Below, piece by piece: positions 50,582 through 59,521 of a DNA stretch of 64,000 nucleotides. Source of the stretch: Streptomyces physcomitrii (lineage in GTDB: Bacteria; Actinomycetota; Actinomycetes; Streptomycetales; Streptomycetaceae); contig NZ_JAAWWP010000027.1 in NCBI RefSeq assembly GCF_012273655.1, positions 1 through 64,000 on the forward strand, in the 5' to 3' direction. Every line of letters begins with the position of its first letter. Position 1 is the stretch's first letter. Both the position numbers and the translations under genes were made by a program. The notes below the pieces were generated by a model. That model was given only the letters and a program-made list of their open reading frames with translations. It did no database searches and was not told the DNA's origin.

Positions 50582-51573
50582 AGGCCGCAGTCATCGAGTC
50601 CGTCGGGAAGGTCACCGTCGCGGAGGTCCCCGACCCCACCCCCGGGCCGCGCGAGGTCGTGGTGGAGGTCGCCGCCTGCGGGCTGTGCGGCACCGATCTG
50701 CACATCCTCCAGGGCGAGTTCGCACCGACCCTGCCGGTGGTGCCCGGTCACGAGTTCGCCGGGCGGGTGGTGGGGCTCGGCTCCGAGGTCACCACCCTGA
50801 CCGCGGGCGACCGGGTCGCCGTGGACCCCTCCCTGTACTGCTACGAGTGCCGCTACTGCCGTACCGGCCACAACAACCTCTGCGAGCGCTGGGCCGCCAT
50901 CGGCGTCACCACCGCGGGCGGCGCCGCCCAGTACGCGGTGGCCCCCGCCGCCAACTGCGTCCGCCTGCCCGACCACATCCGCACCGAGGACGCCGCCCTG
51001 ATCGAGCCGCTGTCCTGCGCGGTACGCGGCTACGACGTCCTGAAGTCCCAGCTCGGCTCGCGTGTCCTCATCTACGGCTCGGGCACCATGGGCCTGATGA
51101 TGCTGGAGCTGGCCAAGCGCACCGGCGCCGCCGCCGTGGACATGGTCGACCTCAACCCGGAGCGGCTCGCCACCGCCCGTACCCTCGGCTGCTCGGCCGC
51201 CGCCGCGGGCGCCGACGAGTTCGACCGGCCCGGCGGCTGGGACCTGGTCGTCGACGCCACCGGCAACGCCAACGCCATCCAGGACGGCCTCGGCCGGGTG
51301 GCGCGGGCCGGGACCTTCCTGCAGTTCGGGGTGGCCGACTACGCCACCACCGCCACCATCGAGCCGTACAAGATCTACAACCAGGAGATCACCATCACCG
51401 GCTCGATGGCGGTGCTGCACAGCTACGAACGCGCCGCGGAGCTCTTCGCCGCCGGCGTGCTCGACCCGGAGGTGTTCATCAGCGACCGGCTCCCCCTGGA
51501 GCAGTACCCGGCGGCCCTGGAGCGCTTCGCCTCCGGCAAGGGTCGCAAGATCGTGGTCACCCCGGGTAGTTGA
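50578..51573 (+). CDS. Zinc-dependent polyol dehydrogenase (MDR family)
   Basis: The 331-aa medium-chain dehydrogenase has catalytic-zinc ligands Cys37 (CGLCGTD) and His58-Glu59 (PGHEFAG), four structural-zinc cysteines (88, 91, 94, 102), and the nucleotide motif YGSGTMGLMMLELAKRTGA, with Asp in MVDLNPERL that favours NAD. Members oxidise sorbitol, xylitol, arabitol or threonine. With the polyol transporter and xylulokinase-like kinase, oxidation of a pentitol or hexitol to a ketose is the likely reaction. The GTG start overlaps the permease stop. Confidence 0.9.
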   Translation: MKAAVIESVGKVTVAEVPDPTPGPREVVVEVAACGLCGTDLHILQGEFAPTLPVVPGHEFAGRVVGLGSEVTTLTAGDRVAVDPSLYCYECRYCRTGHNNLCERWAAIGVTTAGGAAQYAVAPAANCVRLPDHIRTEDAALIEPLSCAVRGYDVLKSQLGSRVLIYGSGTMGLMMLELAKRTGAAAVDMVDLNPERLATARTLGCSAAAAGADEFDRPGGWDLVVDATGNANAIQDGLGRVARAGTFLQFGVADYATTATIEPYKIYNQEITITGSMAVLHSYERAAELFAAGVLDPEVFISDRLPLEQYPAALERFASGKGRKIVVTPGS

Positions 51574-51691
51574 GGACCGGGGCACGGCCTTCGTACGGTA
51601 CGGGCGGACGGGCGCCGGACCCCGTCCGCCCGCGGTGCCGACGTGCCGGGGCCCGCAGTGACCGCAAGCCCGCTCAGCACACGGAGGCGTG

Positions 51692-53122
51692 ATGGCCGCT
51701 CAGCGCATCGTCATCGGTATCGACAGCTCGACCCAGTCCACCAAGGCGCTGGCGGTCGACGCCGAGAGCGGCGCCGTCCTCGGCACCGGCCGGGCGGCCC
51801 ACGAGGTCACCACCGGCGAGGGCCGGGAGAGCGATCCGGCGCAGTGGTGGCGGGCACTGACCGAGGCGGTGGCGGCGACCGGCCATGCCGAGCGGGCCGA
51901 GGCCGTCGCGGTCGGCGGGCAGCAGCACGGCCTCGTCACCCTGGACGCCCGCGGCACGCCGGTGCGCCCCGCCCTGCTGTGGAACGACGTCCGCTCCGCC
52001 CCGCAGGCCGCGGCGCTCCGGGAGCGGTGGGGCGCCGCCGAGTGGGTACGCCGGGTGGGCAGCGTCCCCGGCGCCGCGCTCACCGTCGCCAAGTGGGCCT
52101 GGCTGCGCGAGAACGAGCCGCACCGGGCCGAGGCCACCACGGCGGTACGGCTGCCGCACGACTACCTCACCGAGCGGCTCACCGGTACCGCCGCCACCGA
52201 CCGGGGCGATGTCTCGGGCACCGGCTGGTGGACCCCCGAAGGCTACGACCGGGAGATCCTCGACCTGGTCGGCCTGGACGAGGCGATGCTGCCGACGGTG
52301 CTCGGCCCCGGGCGGGCCGCGGGCACCGTACGGTCCGGACTCCCCCTGCGCGAGGGCGCGTTGGTGGCCGCGGGCACCGGCGACAACATGGCCGCCGCCC
52401 TCGGCCTCGGCCTGCGGCCCGGACAGCCCGCGCTCAGCCTCGGCACCTCCGGCACCGTCTACGCGGTGACCCGCGGGCGCCCGCAGGACCCGAGCGGCAC
52501 CGTCTCCGGCTTCGCCGACGCCCTCGGCAACTGGCTCCCGCTCGCCTGCACCCTCAACTGCACGCTCGCGGTGGACCGGATCGCGGCCCTGCTCGGCCGC
52601 GACCGGGAGGAGGTGGAGCCGGGCGGCGGCGCCGTCGTCCTGCCCTACCTCGACGGCGAGCGCACCCCCGATCTCCCCTACTCCGCGGGCCTGTTCACCG
52701 GCCTGCGGCACGACACCACCGCGGGCCAGCTCCTCCAGGCCGCCTACGACGGCGCCGCGTACTCCCTGCTCGCCGCCCTGGACGACGTCCTCGCGGGCAG
52801 CGGCGAGGAGGGCGCCGAGCTGCCGCTGCTCCTGATCGGCGGCGGGGCCAGGGGCACCGCCTGGCAGCACACCGTACGGCGGCTCTCCGGCCGTGCGGTA
52901 CGGATCCCCGAGGCCCAGGAACTCGTGGCCCTCGGCGCCGCCGCACAGGCCGCCGCCCTGCTCACCGACGAACAGCCGGACGAGGTGGCCCGCCGCTGGC
53001 GCACCGCCGAGGGCCCCCTGCACGCCCCGCTGCCGAGGGACACCGAGACCCTGGAGCGGATCGCGGGGACGCTGGAGCGGGCGGGGGCGCTGGTGGACCC
53101 ACCCGGCGGAAGAGCCACCTGA
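51692..53122 (+). CDS. xylB: FGGY-family carbohydrate kinase, xylulokinase-like
   Basis: The 476-aa protein has the FGGY N-domain (IDSSTQSTKALAVDAESG; GGQQHGLVTLD, WNDVRS, the xylulose-binding DNMAAALGLG) and the C-domain (ALSLGTSGTVYAV, LLIGGGARGTAWQHTVRRL). The best match is xylulokinase, which makes xylulose 5-phosphate from the ketose produced by the neighbouring dehydrogenase. I chose ATG at 51692, four bases after GGAGG; a GTG one codon earlier is too near. It lies 118 bp after the dehydrogenase and may be cotranscribed. Confidence 0.85.
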   Translation: MAAQRIVIGIDSSTQSTKALAVDAESGAVLGTGRAAHEVTTGEGRESDPAQWWRALTEAVAATGHAERAEAVAVGGQQHGLVTLDARGTPVRPALLWNDVRSAPQAAALRERWGAAEWVRRVGSVPGAALTVAKWAWLRENEPHRAEATTAVRLPHDYLTERLTGTAATDRGDVSGTGWWTPEGYDREILDLVGLDEAMLPTVLGPGRAAGTVRSGLPLREGALVAAGTGDNMAAALGLGLRPGQPALSLGTSGTVYAVTRGRPQDPSGTVSGFADALGNWLPLACTLNCTLAVDRIAALLGRDREEVEPGGGAVVLPYLDGERTPDLPYSAGLFTGLRHDTTAGQLLQAAYDGAAYSLLAALDDVLAGSGEEGAELPLLLIGGGARGTAWQHTVRRLSGRAVRIPEAQELVALGAAAQAAALLTDEQPDEVARRWRTAEGPLHAPLPRDTETLERIAGTLERAGALVDPPGGRAT

Positions 53123-53189
53123 TGGGCGCTTGAGGCACGCCTCCTCCTCTCAGCCGCGACAGGCACCGGCGCGGACGAGGAGGCGGACG

Positions 53190-53457
53190 ATCAGCGCGTA
53201 CTTCTGGTCCCGCGTGCGCCGGGCACTGCGCAGAGCCGTACCGGACTGGGAAACGCTCGGCCTCTGCTGGGGAGCGGTGGCCGTCGGCGCCGTGACGCTC
53301 CTGCCGCCCCCACGGGGCGAGGAGGAGCCCGGCACCCGGACCGCGGACGACACCGGGGCGCCGCTCAGCGGTCCGCCCGCGGGCCACCCGGAGCGTGCGG
53401 TCCCCCACGCTGCCGCTGAGCGAGGTGGAGCGCGCACTCCGGTCGCAGCTGAGCTGA
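53190..53457 (+). pseudogene. Probable decayed small membrane-protein gene
   Basis: GAGGAGG is followed six bases on by ATC instead of ATG. From there the frame reads SAYFWSRVRRALRRAVPDWETLGLCWGAVAVGAVTLL (quoted in part), a basic segment and a hydrophobic helix. After about residue 55 a plausible C-terminus (TLPLSEVERALRSQLS, stop at 53457) lies one frame away. A lost start codon plus a frameshift is the simplest reading; an ATC start or a sequencing error is possible. The remaining gap 53123-53533 holds nothing else. Confidence 0.4.
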
Positions 53458-53533
53458 CCGCGCCGGGCCCGGGTTGGGGCCCGGGTTCCGGGGCTCGGAT
53501 GCGCCCGGGCCCGCAGCCTCAACCGGCCGTCCG

Positions 53534-54307
53534 CTACACGGTCTTGATGACCCCGCCGTCCACGAAGTAGTCGGCGCCGGTGATGTTGGCGGCGTGCGGG
53601 GAGGCCAGGAAGGCGATCAGGGCCGCCGTCTCGGCCGGTTCGGCGAGCCGCCGGGTGGCGATGCCCATCCGGCGCGGCAGCTCCGCGAGGAACTCGGCGT
53701 GGCTGACGCCCGCCTCCCGCGCCAGGTCCGCGGCCATGCTGTCGGCGCCCTTCCAGTTCTCGGTGAGGGTGGGCCCGGGGCTCACCGTCACCACCCGCAC
53801 CCCCTGCGGGCCGAGCTCCTCCGAAAGCGCCTTGCTGAGGTTCGTCAACGCGGCCTTGGCGGCGCCGTATTCGACCGGGGGGTGAGCGAAGCGGGCCCCG
53901 ATGGAGGAGACGTTGATGATGACTCCGCGGGCTTCGAGCAGTGCGGGGAGCGCCGCCCGGGTGGTGCGTACGGCGCTGAAGAGGTTGAGGTCGAGCGCCT
54001 GCTGCCAGTGCTCGTCGGTGAGGTCGGCGAAGCTCTCCCCGTGGGCGATCCCGGAGCGGACACCGCCGACGTTGTTCACCAGGATGTCGATGCCGCCGAG
54101 TTCCTCGCGGGCTCGGGCGACCGCCGCCGCGGGACCCTCGGGCCCGGAGAGGTCGGCGGTGATCGACAGGGCGGCCCCGGGCACGGCGCTGCGGGCGACT
54201 CCGGCGACCCGTACCCCCTCCGCCGCCAGCGTCTGGACGACGGCCAGCCCGATGCCCTTGCTGGCTCCGGTGACCAGGGCGGTCCGACCCTTCAGGCGCA
54301 GATCCAT
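53534..54307 (-). CDS. Classical short-chain dehydrogenase/reductase
   Basis: The 257-aa protein has TGASKGIG (cofactor loop), NNVGG, the catalytic Ser in INVSSIG and Tyr-x-x-x-Lys in EYGAAKAAL, and the C-terminal TGADYFVDGG. These are the classical SDR hallmarks; substrates are usually ketones or alcohols. It is downstream of a TetR gene on the same strand and a half-site similar to the TetR operator lies in its leader, so it is probably the regulated enzyme. Confidence 0.92.
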   Translation of the reverse strand: MDLRLKGRTALVTGASKGIGLAVVQTLAAEGVRVAGVARSAVPGAALSITADLSGPEGPAAAVARAREELGGIDILVNNVGGVRSGIAHGESFADLTDEHWQQALDLNLFSAVRTTRAALPALLEARGVIINVSSIGARFAHPPVEYGAAKAALTNLSKALSEELGPQGVRVVTVSPGPTLTENWKGADSMAADLAREAGVSHAEFLAELPRRMGIATRRLAEPAETAALIAFLASPHAANITGADYFVDGGVIKTV

Positions 54308-54318
54308 GACGGTACCTC

Positions 54319-54331
54319 TTTCTTGAACTTG
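54319..54331. promoter_or_regulatory. TetR half-site in the SDR leader
   Basis: TTTCTTGAACTTG resembles one half of the palindrome at 55067-55090 (TTTCTTGACCTG). It is 12 bp before the SDR start, where binding would block transcription or translation. Confidence 0.45.
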
Positions 54332-54472
54332 GATTACAGAATGCGGGAAAGGGTGAATGGAGAGGAGGACGGAAACAGAGGGAAAAGGGCGAGCCGCGCG
54401 GGGAAGCGCACGGAGTGGCGTCGCGGCAAAAGCGAGCGGGGCGGGTGACGGTCAGGCCCCGGCCCGTACCGG

Positions 54473-55051
54473 TCAGAGCGCCCGCATCGCCGCGTCCACC
54501 AGTCCGCCGAGGCGTTCGGGGGCGGGGTCGGCCTTGGCCAAAACCCGGATGCCGTTGATGGCGGCGAGCAGCAGGCGGGCCAGCGCCCCCGCGTCCGCCG
54601 TGCGGTCGACCTCCCCCGCCGCCTGCGCCTCCAGGACCGCCCCCTTGAAGGCGGCCTCCTGACGCTCGAAGGTACGCCGCACCAGATAGTTCACGGTCTC
54701 CTCCGACACCCCGAACTCCACTGCGGTGTTGGTCGCCAGACACCCCCGGCGCCGCGCGTCCTCCAGGGCGGCGCGCACCACGAGTTCCAGCGCGGCGCGG
54801 AGGCGCGCCCTGGGTGAACCGGCGCCGTCGAGCACCTCGATGAGGCGTACGGTCTCGCGCTCGTAGTAGCGGCGCAGCGCCAGCTCGAAGAGCTGCCGCT
54901 TGCTCCCGAAGGCGTTGTACAGGCTGCCGCGGCCGATGCCGAGCGCCTCCACGAGATGCTGCGGAGACGTGCCGGAGTAGCCACGGGTCCAGAAGACCTC
55001 CATCGCGCGGTCCACGGCCAGATCGGGATCGAATTCCTTGCTGCGCCCCAT
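54473..55051 (-). CDS. TetR-family transcriptional regulator
   Basis: The 192-aa protein has a TetR_N HTH (AMEVFWTRGYSGTSPQHLVEALGIGRGSLYNAFGSK, quoted in part) in residues 12-58 and an all-helical ligand domain of the YcdC-like group. I chose ATG at 55051, giving the usual MGRSKEFD start; the frame remains open 10 codons further. A near-perfect palindrome lies 16 bp upstream, typical of autoregulation. The SDR gene downstream is the probable target. Confidence 0.9.
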   Translation of the reverse strand: MGRSKEFDPDLAVDRAMEVFWTRGYSGTSPQHLVEALGIGRGSLYNAFGSKRQLFELALRRYYERETVRLIEVLDGAGSPRARLRAALELVVRAALEDARRRGCLATNTAVEFGVSEETVNYLVRRTFERQEAAFKGAVLEAQAAGEVDRTADAGALARLLLAAINGIRVLAKADPAPERLGGLVDAAMRAL

Positions 55052-55066
55052 GACCTCACTGCACCA

Positions 55067-55090
55067 TTTCTTGACCTGCAAGTCAAGAAA
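55067..55090. promoter_or_regulatory. TetR operator palindrome
   Basis: TTTCTTGACCTG followed by CAAGTCAAGAAA forms a 24-bp palindrome with one mismatch pair. It lies between the TetR gene and the divergent lipoprotein gene, so both could be controlled. Its half occurs again before the SDR gene. Confidence 0.7.
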
Positions 55091-55145
55091 AGCTCTCCCT
55101 GTGCCCGTGAGGCAACCAGCCCGGCCCCTGCCGCGTCACACAAGC

Positions 55146-55664
55146 ATGAGACGGACTGCCGGTACCGCCGCCGCCCTCGCCGCGCTGACCCTGCTCGGAT
55201 CCTCGGTCCTGACAGGATGCGGCACCGAGAAGAGCGAGAGTTCACGGCGGGGCGCCGCCGCCATCACCGGCGTGAAGTGGACCCCCGAGCGGGTCACCCA
55301 CGGCGGCAGGACCTACTCGGCCCTGCCGGGCTCCCGCCTCACCTTCCGCGGGGACCGGGCGGAAGGCTCCCTCTGCAACGACTTCAGCAGCGACATCAGC
55401 ATCGACGGCACCAAGCTGACCGTCGGCAAGACGGTGGCCACCAAGCGCGGCTGCCGCGCCGAGGGCGGAAAGGGCGACCACCCCTTCGAGGAGCAGTTCC
55501 TCGCGGTCTTCACCGGAGAGCTCGACATCGTGCTCACCCCCGACGGCAAGTCCCTCTCCCTGAACGGAAAGGGCGACGACTCCCTCGCCCTCAGCGCCCC
55601 GCAGCCCACCCCCGAAGCGACCGCGAGCCCGCCGGCGGACCCGGACGCTCCCACCGGGAACTGA
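55146..55664 (+). CDS. META-domain-like secreted lipoprotein
   Basis: The 172-aa protein has a signal with lipobox LTGC (Cys22) and a META/HslJ-like fold (ITGVKWTPERVTHGGRTYSAL, GSLCNDFSSDISIDGTKLTV, LNGKGDDSLAL). Two cysteines may bond. Function is unknown; many META proteins occur in the envelope. Pro/Thr/Ala-rich C-terminus. The ribosome site is weak. The start lies 55 bp from the TetR palindrome. Confidence 0.75.
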   Translation: MRRTAGTAAALAALTLLGSSVLTGCGTEKSESSRRGAAAITGVKWTPERVTHGGRTYSALPGSRLTFRGDRAEGSLCNDFSSDISIDGTKLTVGKTVATKRGCRAEGGKGDHPFEEQFLAVFTGELDIVLTPDGKSLSLNGKGDDSLALSAPQPTPEATASPPADPDAPTGN

Positions 55665-55700
55665 GACCCGGGGCGCATCCGGCCGCGTAGGGCAGCCGAA

Positions 55701-55727
55701 GGCCCCCGCGGGAGATCCGCGGGGGCC
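55701..55727. terminator. Bidirectional terminator hairpin
   Basis: A perfect 11-bp stem (GGCCCCCGCGG and complement) with loop GAGAT lies between the convergent lipoprotein and amidase genes. Confidence 0.85.
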
Positions 55728-55742
55728 AGGGGCGGCGATCCG

Positions 55743-56693
55743 TCAGAAGGCGGTTTCGCCGGGGAGGCCGAAGAGGTCGTGCCATTTCGCCCCGGCACCG
55801 AAGGAACTCCCGGTCGACAGACCGACATACACATCAGCCGAGGCATTCTTGGTGAAGGTCACGATGTCGGCCTTGCCGTCACCGTCGAAATCACCCACAT
55901 ACGGGAACTCACCGGCCGGAGTGAACGAGTCGTTCCACTTCACACCCGGGCCGAACTTCGCACCGTCCGACAGGGCCACATACACATCACGGTCCGCGTT
56001 CGAGGTGAACGTCACGATGTCGTCCTTGCCATCACCGTTCACATCACCGACCCGGGGCTGCTCCGCACCCGGAGCGAAGAACTCATGCGCCAACGTCGCC
56101 GGAGCGAACCCCGAACCCGTCGACAACGACACGAACACATCACCCCGCGTACCCTGCGTGAACACCACCACATCGTCCTTGCCGTCACCGTTCACATCGG
56201 CCACCGCGGGGAACTCACCGTTCGGGGCAAGGAAGTCATGCCACTTCACCCCGGCACCGAACTCGGACCCGTCCGACAACGCCACGAACGCATCACCATT
56301 CGCATCATTGGTGAACGTCACGATGTCGTCCTTGCCATCACCGTTGAAATCACCCGTCGCCGGAACCTCACCCCCCACCGCGAAGAAATCGTTCCACTTC
56401 ACCCCACCGGAGAAGGCAGACCCACTCGACAACGCCACATACACATCCGCCAACGACCCCCGCGTGAACGTCACGATGTCGTCCTTGCCGTCACCGTCGA
56501 AGTCACCACTCGACGGCACCTCACCACTCAACGCGAAGTAGTCGTTCCACTTCACCGTCGTCCCCGAAAAACCCGACCCCGTCGACGTCGCCGCATACAC
56601 ATCCGCCGCCGCACCATGCGTGAACGTCACCACATCCGCCTTGCCGTCACCACTGAAGTCGGTCGGCGAACCACCCAGCTTCAGCCCACCGCC
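55743..56693 (-). repeat. 951-bp FG-GAP block, copy A
   Basis: This stretch is aligned without gaps, and with only scattered substitutions even at third positions, to 59522-60472. It encodes the six-repeat tail and a GGLKLGGSPTDF linker. A third block at 57896-58830 is similar in protein but clearly diverged in DNA. Confidence 0.85.
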
Positions 56694-57881
56694 GGACTGG
56701 ACCAGGCTCATGTAGTAGTTCCAGTTCCAGTGCGGGCCCGGGTCGGTGTGGTCGTTGCCGGGCACCTCGTTGTGGCCGACGATGTGCGCCCGGTCCTTCG
56801 GGATGCCGTGCCGGTCCGCGAGGTGCCTGGTGAGCGCGGCCGAGGAGCGGTACATGGCGTCCGTGAACCAGGACGGGTCGCTGACGTAGCCCTCGTGCTC
56901 GATGCCGAGGGCCGAGGGGTTGGCGGAGCGGGCGTGGTAGGCGGTGTCGCCGTCCCGGACCATCTGGGTCACCTCGCCGTCCGAGGAGCGCAGGATGTAG
57001 TGCGCGCTCACGCCGGACGCCGGGTTCTGGAACCAGCTGATGGAGCCCGCGTACGAACCCTGCGTCACATGGATGACGATGGTCCGGATCGCAGAGGAGC
57101 GTCCGCGGGCGTAGTTGCCCGCAGCGGCCGGGATCCAGCGCGCCGGCGGGTAGTCCTCGCTGAGCACGGAGGCGTCGGCGGTCTGCTTGCCGCCGGTGGC
57201 GGGCCGGGCGTCCAGCGAGGGGACGTCCTCGTAGCGGCCGCGGTCCGGGGTGATCCGCTGCCGGGGAACGCCGAGTTGCTCGCCCTCGGGGGTGCGGGCC
57301 CGCACGCCCTGGGCGAGGAAGGTGTAGACGGCATCGGCGTAGAGCCGCGCCGTGCTGTCGTTCCCGGCGCCCGAGTAGCGGGCGATCGCGGGGTACCAGG
57401 CCCCCGGGTCGCGGCGCTCGGCGGCGTCGAGCCCGAGGTCGTCGGCGTACTCGCGCAGGACGGCCGCCGCGCCGCGGATGTTGGCGCGGGTGTCCCGCCG
57501 CAGCGCGGCGGGGTCGAGGCCGGTGAGTTCGGCCGCGGTCCGCAGGGTGTGCTGGTCGGGGTTGTCGGTGAGGTGCATGACCCCGTAGCCGCGGGCCTGG
57601 CTGGGCTTGCCGTCGTGGCCGTCGAGGTGGGTCTCGCTGTAGCCGAGGGCCACGAGCAGGTCGCGGGGGACCTCCGAGGCGCGGGCGGCCTCGCGGAAGG
57701 CGGCGGCCGTCCGCCCCTCGCCGCCGGGCTCGGGCGCCGGGGCGCCCGTGGCGGTGGCCGGCAGGGCGGGCAGCGCGAGGCAGGCGCCGAGCAGACCACC
57801 GAGCAGGGTGCGGCGCAGCCGGGTGGCGGATCTTCGGGTGGTGCCGAGGGCGCTTCGGGTGGTGCGTCGGTCACGGTTCAT
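55743..57881 (-). CDS. Secreted N-acetylmuramoyl-L-alanine amidase with FG-GAP tail
   Basis: The 712-aa protein has a basic signal (RRTLLGGLLGACLALPALPATATGA), a helical lysozyme-like or scaffold region (about 50-200), an amidase_2 domain (about 250-385) with zinc ligands in VIHVTQG and HNEVPGNDHTDPG, and a tail of six FG-GAP/VCBS repeats of about 50 residues. Each repeat has a calcium loop of the form D-x-(N/D/S)-GDGK. It cleaves the bond between muramic acid and the peptide. It is 15 bp after the preceding hydrolase gene and probably cotranscribed. The tail may bind wall polymer or other proteins. Confidence 0.88.
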   Translation of the reverse strand: MNRDRRTTRSALGTTRRSATRLRRTLLGGLLGACLALPALPATATGAPAPEPGGEGRTAAAFREAARASEVPRDLLVALGYSETHLDGHDGKPSQARGYGVMHLTDNPDQHTLRTAAELTGLDPAALRRDTRANIRGAAAVLREYADDLGLDAAERRDPGAWYPAIARYSGAGNDSTARLYADAVYTFLAQGVRARTPEGEQLGVPRQRITPDRGRYEDVPSLDARPATGGKQTADASVLSEDYPPARWIPAAAGNYARGRSSAIRTIVIHVTQGSYAGSISWFQNPASGVSAHYILRSSDGEVTQMVRDGDTAYHARSANPSALGIEHEGYVSDPSWFTDAMYRSSAALTRHLADRHGIPKDRAHIVGHNEVPGNDHTDPGPHWNWNYYMSLVQSGGGLKLGGSPTDFSGDGKADVVTFTHGAAADVYAATSTGSGFSGTTVKWNDYFALSGEVPSSGDFDGDGKDDIVTFTRGSLADVYVALSSGSAFSGGVKWNDFFAVGGEVPATGDFNGDGKDDIVTFTNDANGDAFVALSDGSEFGAGVKWHDFLAPNGEFPAVADVNGDGKDDVVVFTQGTRGDVFVSLSTGSGFAPATLAHEFFAPGAEQPRVGDVNGDGKDDIVTFTSNADRDVYVALSDGAKFGPGVKWNDSFTPAGEFPYVGDFDGDGKADIVTFTKNASADVYVGLSTGSSFGAGAKWHDLFGLPGETAF

Positions 57882-57895
57882 CGCCGGATGTCTCC

Positions 57896-59401
57896 TCAGA
57901 GTGCGGTCTCGCCGGGCAGGCCGAACAGGTCGTGCCATTTCGCTCCGGCGCCGAAGGAACTGCCGGTGGACAGGCCGACGTAGACATCGGCCGAGGCGTT
58001 CTTGGTGAAGGTGACGATGTCGGCCTTTCCGTCGCCGTCGAAGTCACCCACGTACGGGAACTCACCGGCCGGGGCGAAGGAGTCGTTCCACTTCACGCCG
58101 GGACCGAAGGTCGAACCGTTCGAGAGGGCCACATACACATCGCGGTCCGCGTTCGAGGTGAAGGTGACGAGGTCGTCCTTGCCGTCGCCGTTCACATCGC
58201 CGACCCGCGGCTGCTCCGCCCCCGGGGCGAAGAACTCGTGCGCCAGCTGCGCCGGACCGAAGCCCGAACCCGTGGAGAGCGAGACGAACACATCGCCGCG
58301 GGTGCCCTGGGTGAACACCACGATGTCGTCCTTGCCGTCGCCGTTCACATCGGCCACCGCGGGGAACTCGCCGTTCGGCGCCAGGAAGTCGTGCCACTTC
58401 ACCCCGGCCCCGAAAGAAGAGCCGTTGGACAGCGCCACGAAGGCATCACCGGCGGCATCGTGGGTGAAGGCGACGATGTCGTCCTTGCCGTCGCCGTTGA
58501 AGTCGCCCGCGGCGGTGACCTCGTGGCGCGGGGCGAAGAAGTCGTGCCACTTGGCGCCGCCGCCGAAGGAGGAGCCGTTGGACAGGCCCACGTACACATC
58601 CGCGAGCGAGCCGTGGGTGAAGGTCACGACGTCGTCCTTGCCGTCGCCGTTGAAGTCGCCCGTGGTCGGGGTCTCGCCGCCCAGGCCGAAGAAGTCGTTC
58701 CACTTGACCGTGGTGCCGGAGAAGGCGGTGCCGGTGGAGCGGGCCGCGTAGACGTCGGCGGCGGCGTTCTGGGTGAAGGTGACGACATCGTCCTTGCCGT
58801 CGCCGTCGAAGTCGGTGGGCGAGCCGCCCCACATGCCCGCGAGGCGGGAGGCCTCGGCCATCATGGCGCGGGCCTTGCCCTCGGACTGGTCGTAGCGGTC
58901 GGGGAAGGCGGAGCGCTGCACGCTCTGCGCCAACTGCCCCGCGGTGAAGCCCGGGTTGCGGCGGTCGCTGTCGATGGCGCGGGTGATGAACTGGGTGGCC
59001 GCGTAGACCGGGTCGAGGATCTGCTCGGGCGTTCCCCAGCCGTAGCTCGGGCGCTGCTGGTAGACGCCGAGGGAGTCCTTGTCGCCGCAGGGCAGATTGT
59101 GCATGTGCGACTCCACCCAGCCCGCCTCGAAGGCGGCGAGGGTGACCTTGGCATTGGCGTCGTAGCTGCGGGCGACCCGCTGCACGACCACGATGATCGC
59201 GGGATCGTGGTCGGCGGGAACGCTGCACGCCTCCTCGGCGAGGAGTTCCGCGTTGGACTTGTGGCGCCCGCCCGATCCGTCCGGGGAGGGTGTCGCCGCC
59301 TGGGCGGGGGCGAGACCCGCGGTGAGGGCGAGCAGGGCACCGGTCAGCAGACCGAGCACCCGTCTGTGCCGGCGGAGGGCCGCCGGTCCGGCTGTGCGCA
59401 C
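57896..59401 (-). CDS. Secreted lysozyme/transglycosylase-like protein with FG-GAP tail
   Basis: The 501-aa protein has a signal (LGLLTGALLALTAGLAPAQAA), a lysozyme-fold domain (about 45-185) with a candidate catalytic Glu in FEAGWVESHMHNL and the loop SLGVYQQRPSYGWG, and a six-repeat FG-GAP tail (about 190-501) with D-x-(N/D)-GDGKDD loops. It likely cuts glycan strands. GTG start, stop 15 bp before the amidase gene, so both share a transcript. Tail DNA differs from the two neighbours although the protein is close. Confidence 0.82.
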   Translation of the reverse strand: MRTAGPAALRRHRRVLGLLTGALLALTAGLAPAQAATPSPDGSGGRHKSNAELLAEEACSVPADHDPAIIVVVQRVARSYDANAKVTLAAFEAGWVESHMHNLPCGDKDSLGVYQQRPSYGWGTPEQILDPVYAATQFITRAIDSDRRNPGFTAGQLAQSVQRSAFPDRYDQSEGKARAMMAEASRLAGMWGGSPTDFDGDGKDDVVTFTQNAAADVYAARSTGTAFSGTTVKWNDFFGLGGETPTTGDFNGDGKDDVVTFTHGSLADVYVGLSNGSSFGGGAKWHDFFAPRHEVTAAGDFNGDGKDDIVAFTHDAAGDAFVALSNGSSFGAGVKWHDFLAPNGEFPAVADVNGDGKDDIVVFTQGTRGDVFVSLSTGSGFGPAQLAHEFFAPGAEQPRVGDVNGDGKDDLVTFTSNADRDVYVALSNGSTFGPGVKWNDSFAPAGEFPYVGDFDGDGKADIVTFTKNASADVYVGLSTGSSFGAGAKWHDLFGLPGETAL

Positions 59402-59521
59402 GAGGAGTTCCTCTCTCTCGGTTCACCAGAACCCGCGGATTCCGCGGGGCGATTACCGGCCCCCGTACGGGAGTCGAGGGGGCCGGAAGAACAACTGGGG
59501 GCTACGTCCGCTCCTCGGACC

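Noticed and set aside
54357..54470. A small gene between SDR and TetR genes
   Set aside because: Frames here are short and basic with no ribosome site; the stretch looks like an ordinary leader.
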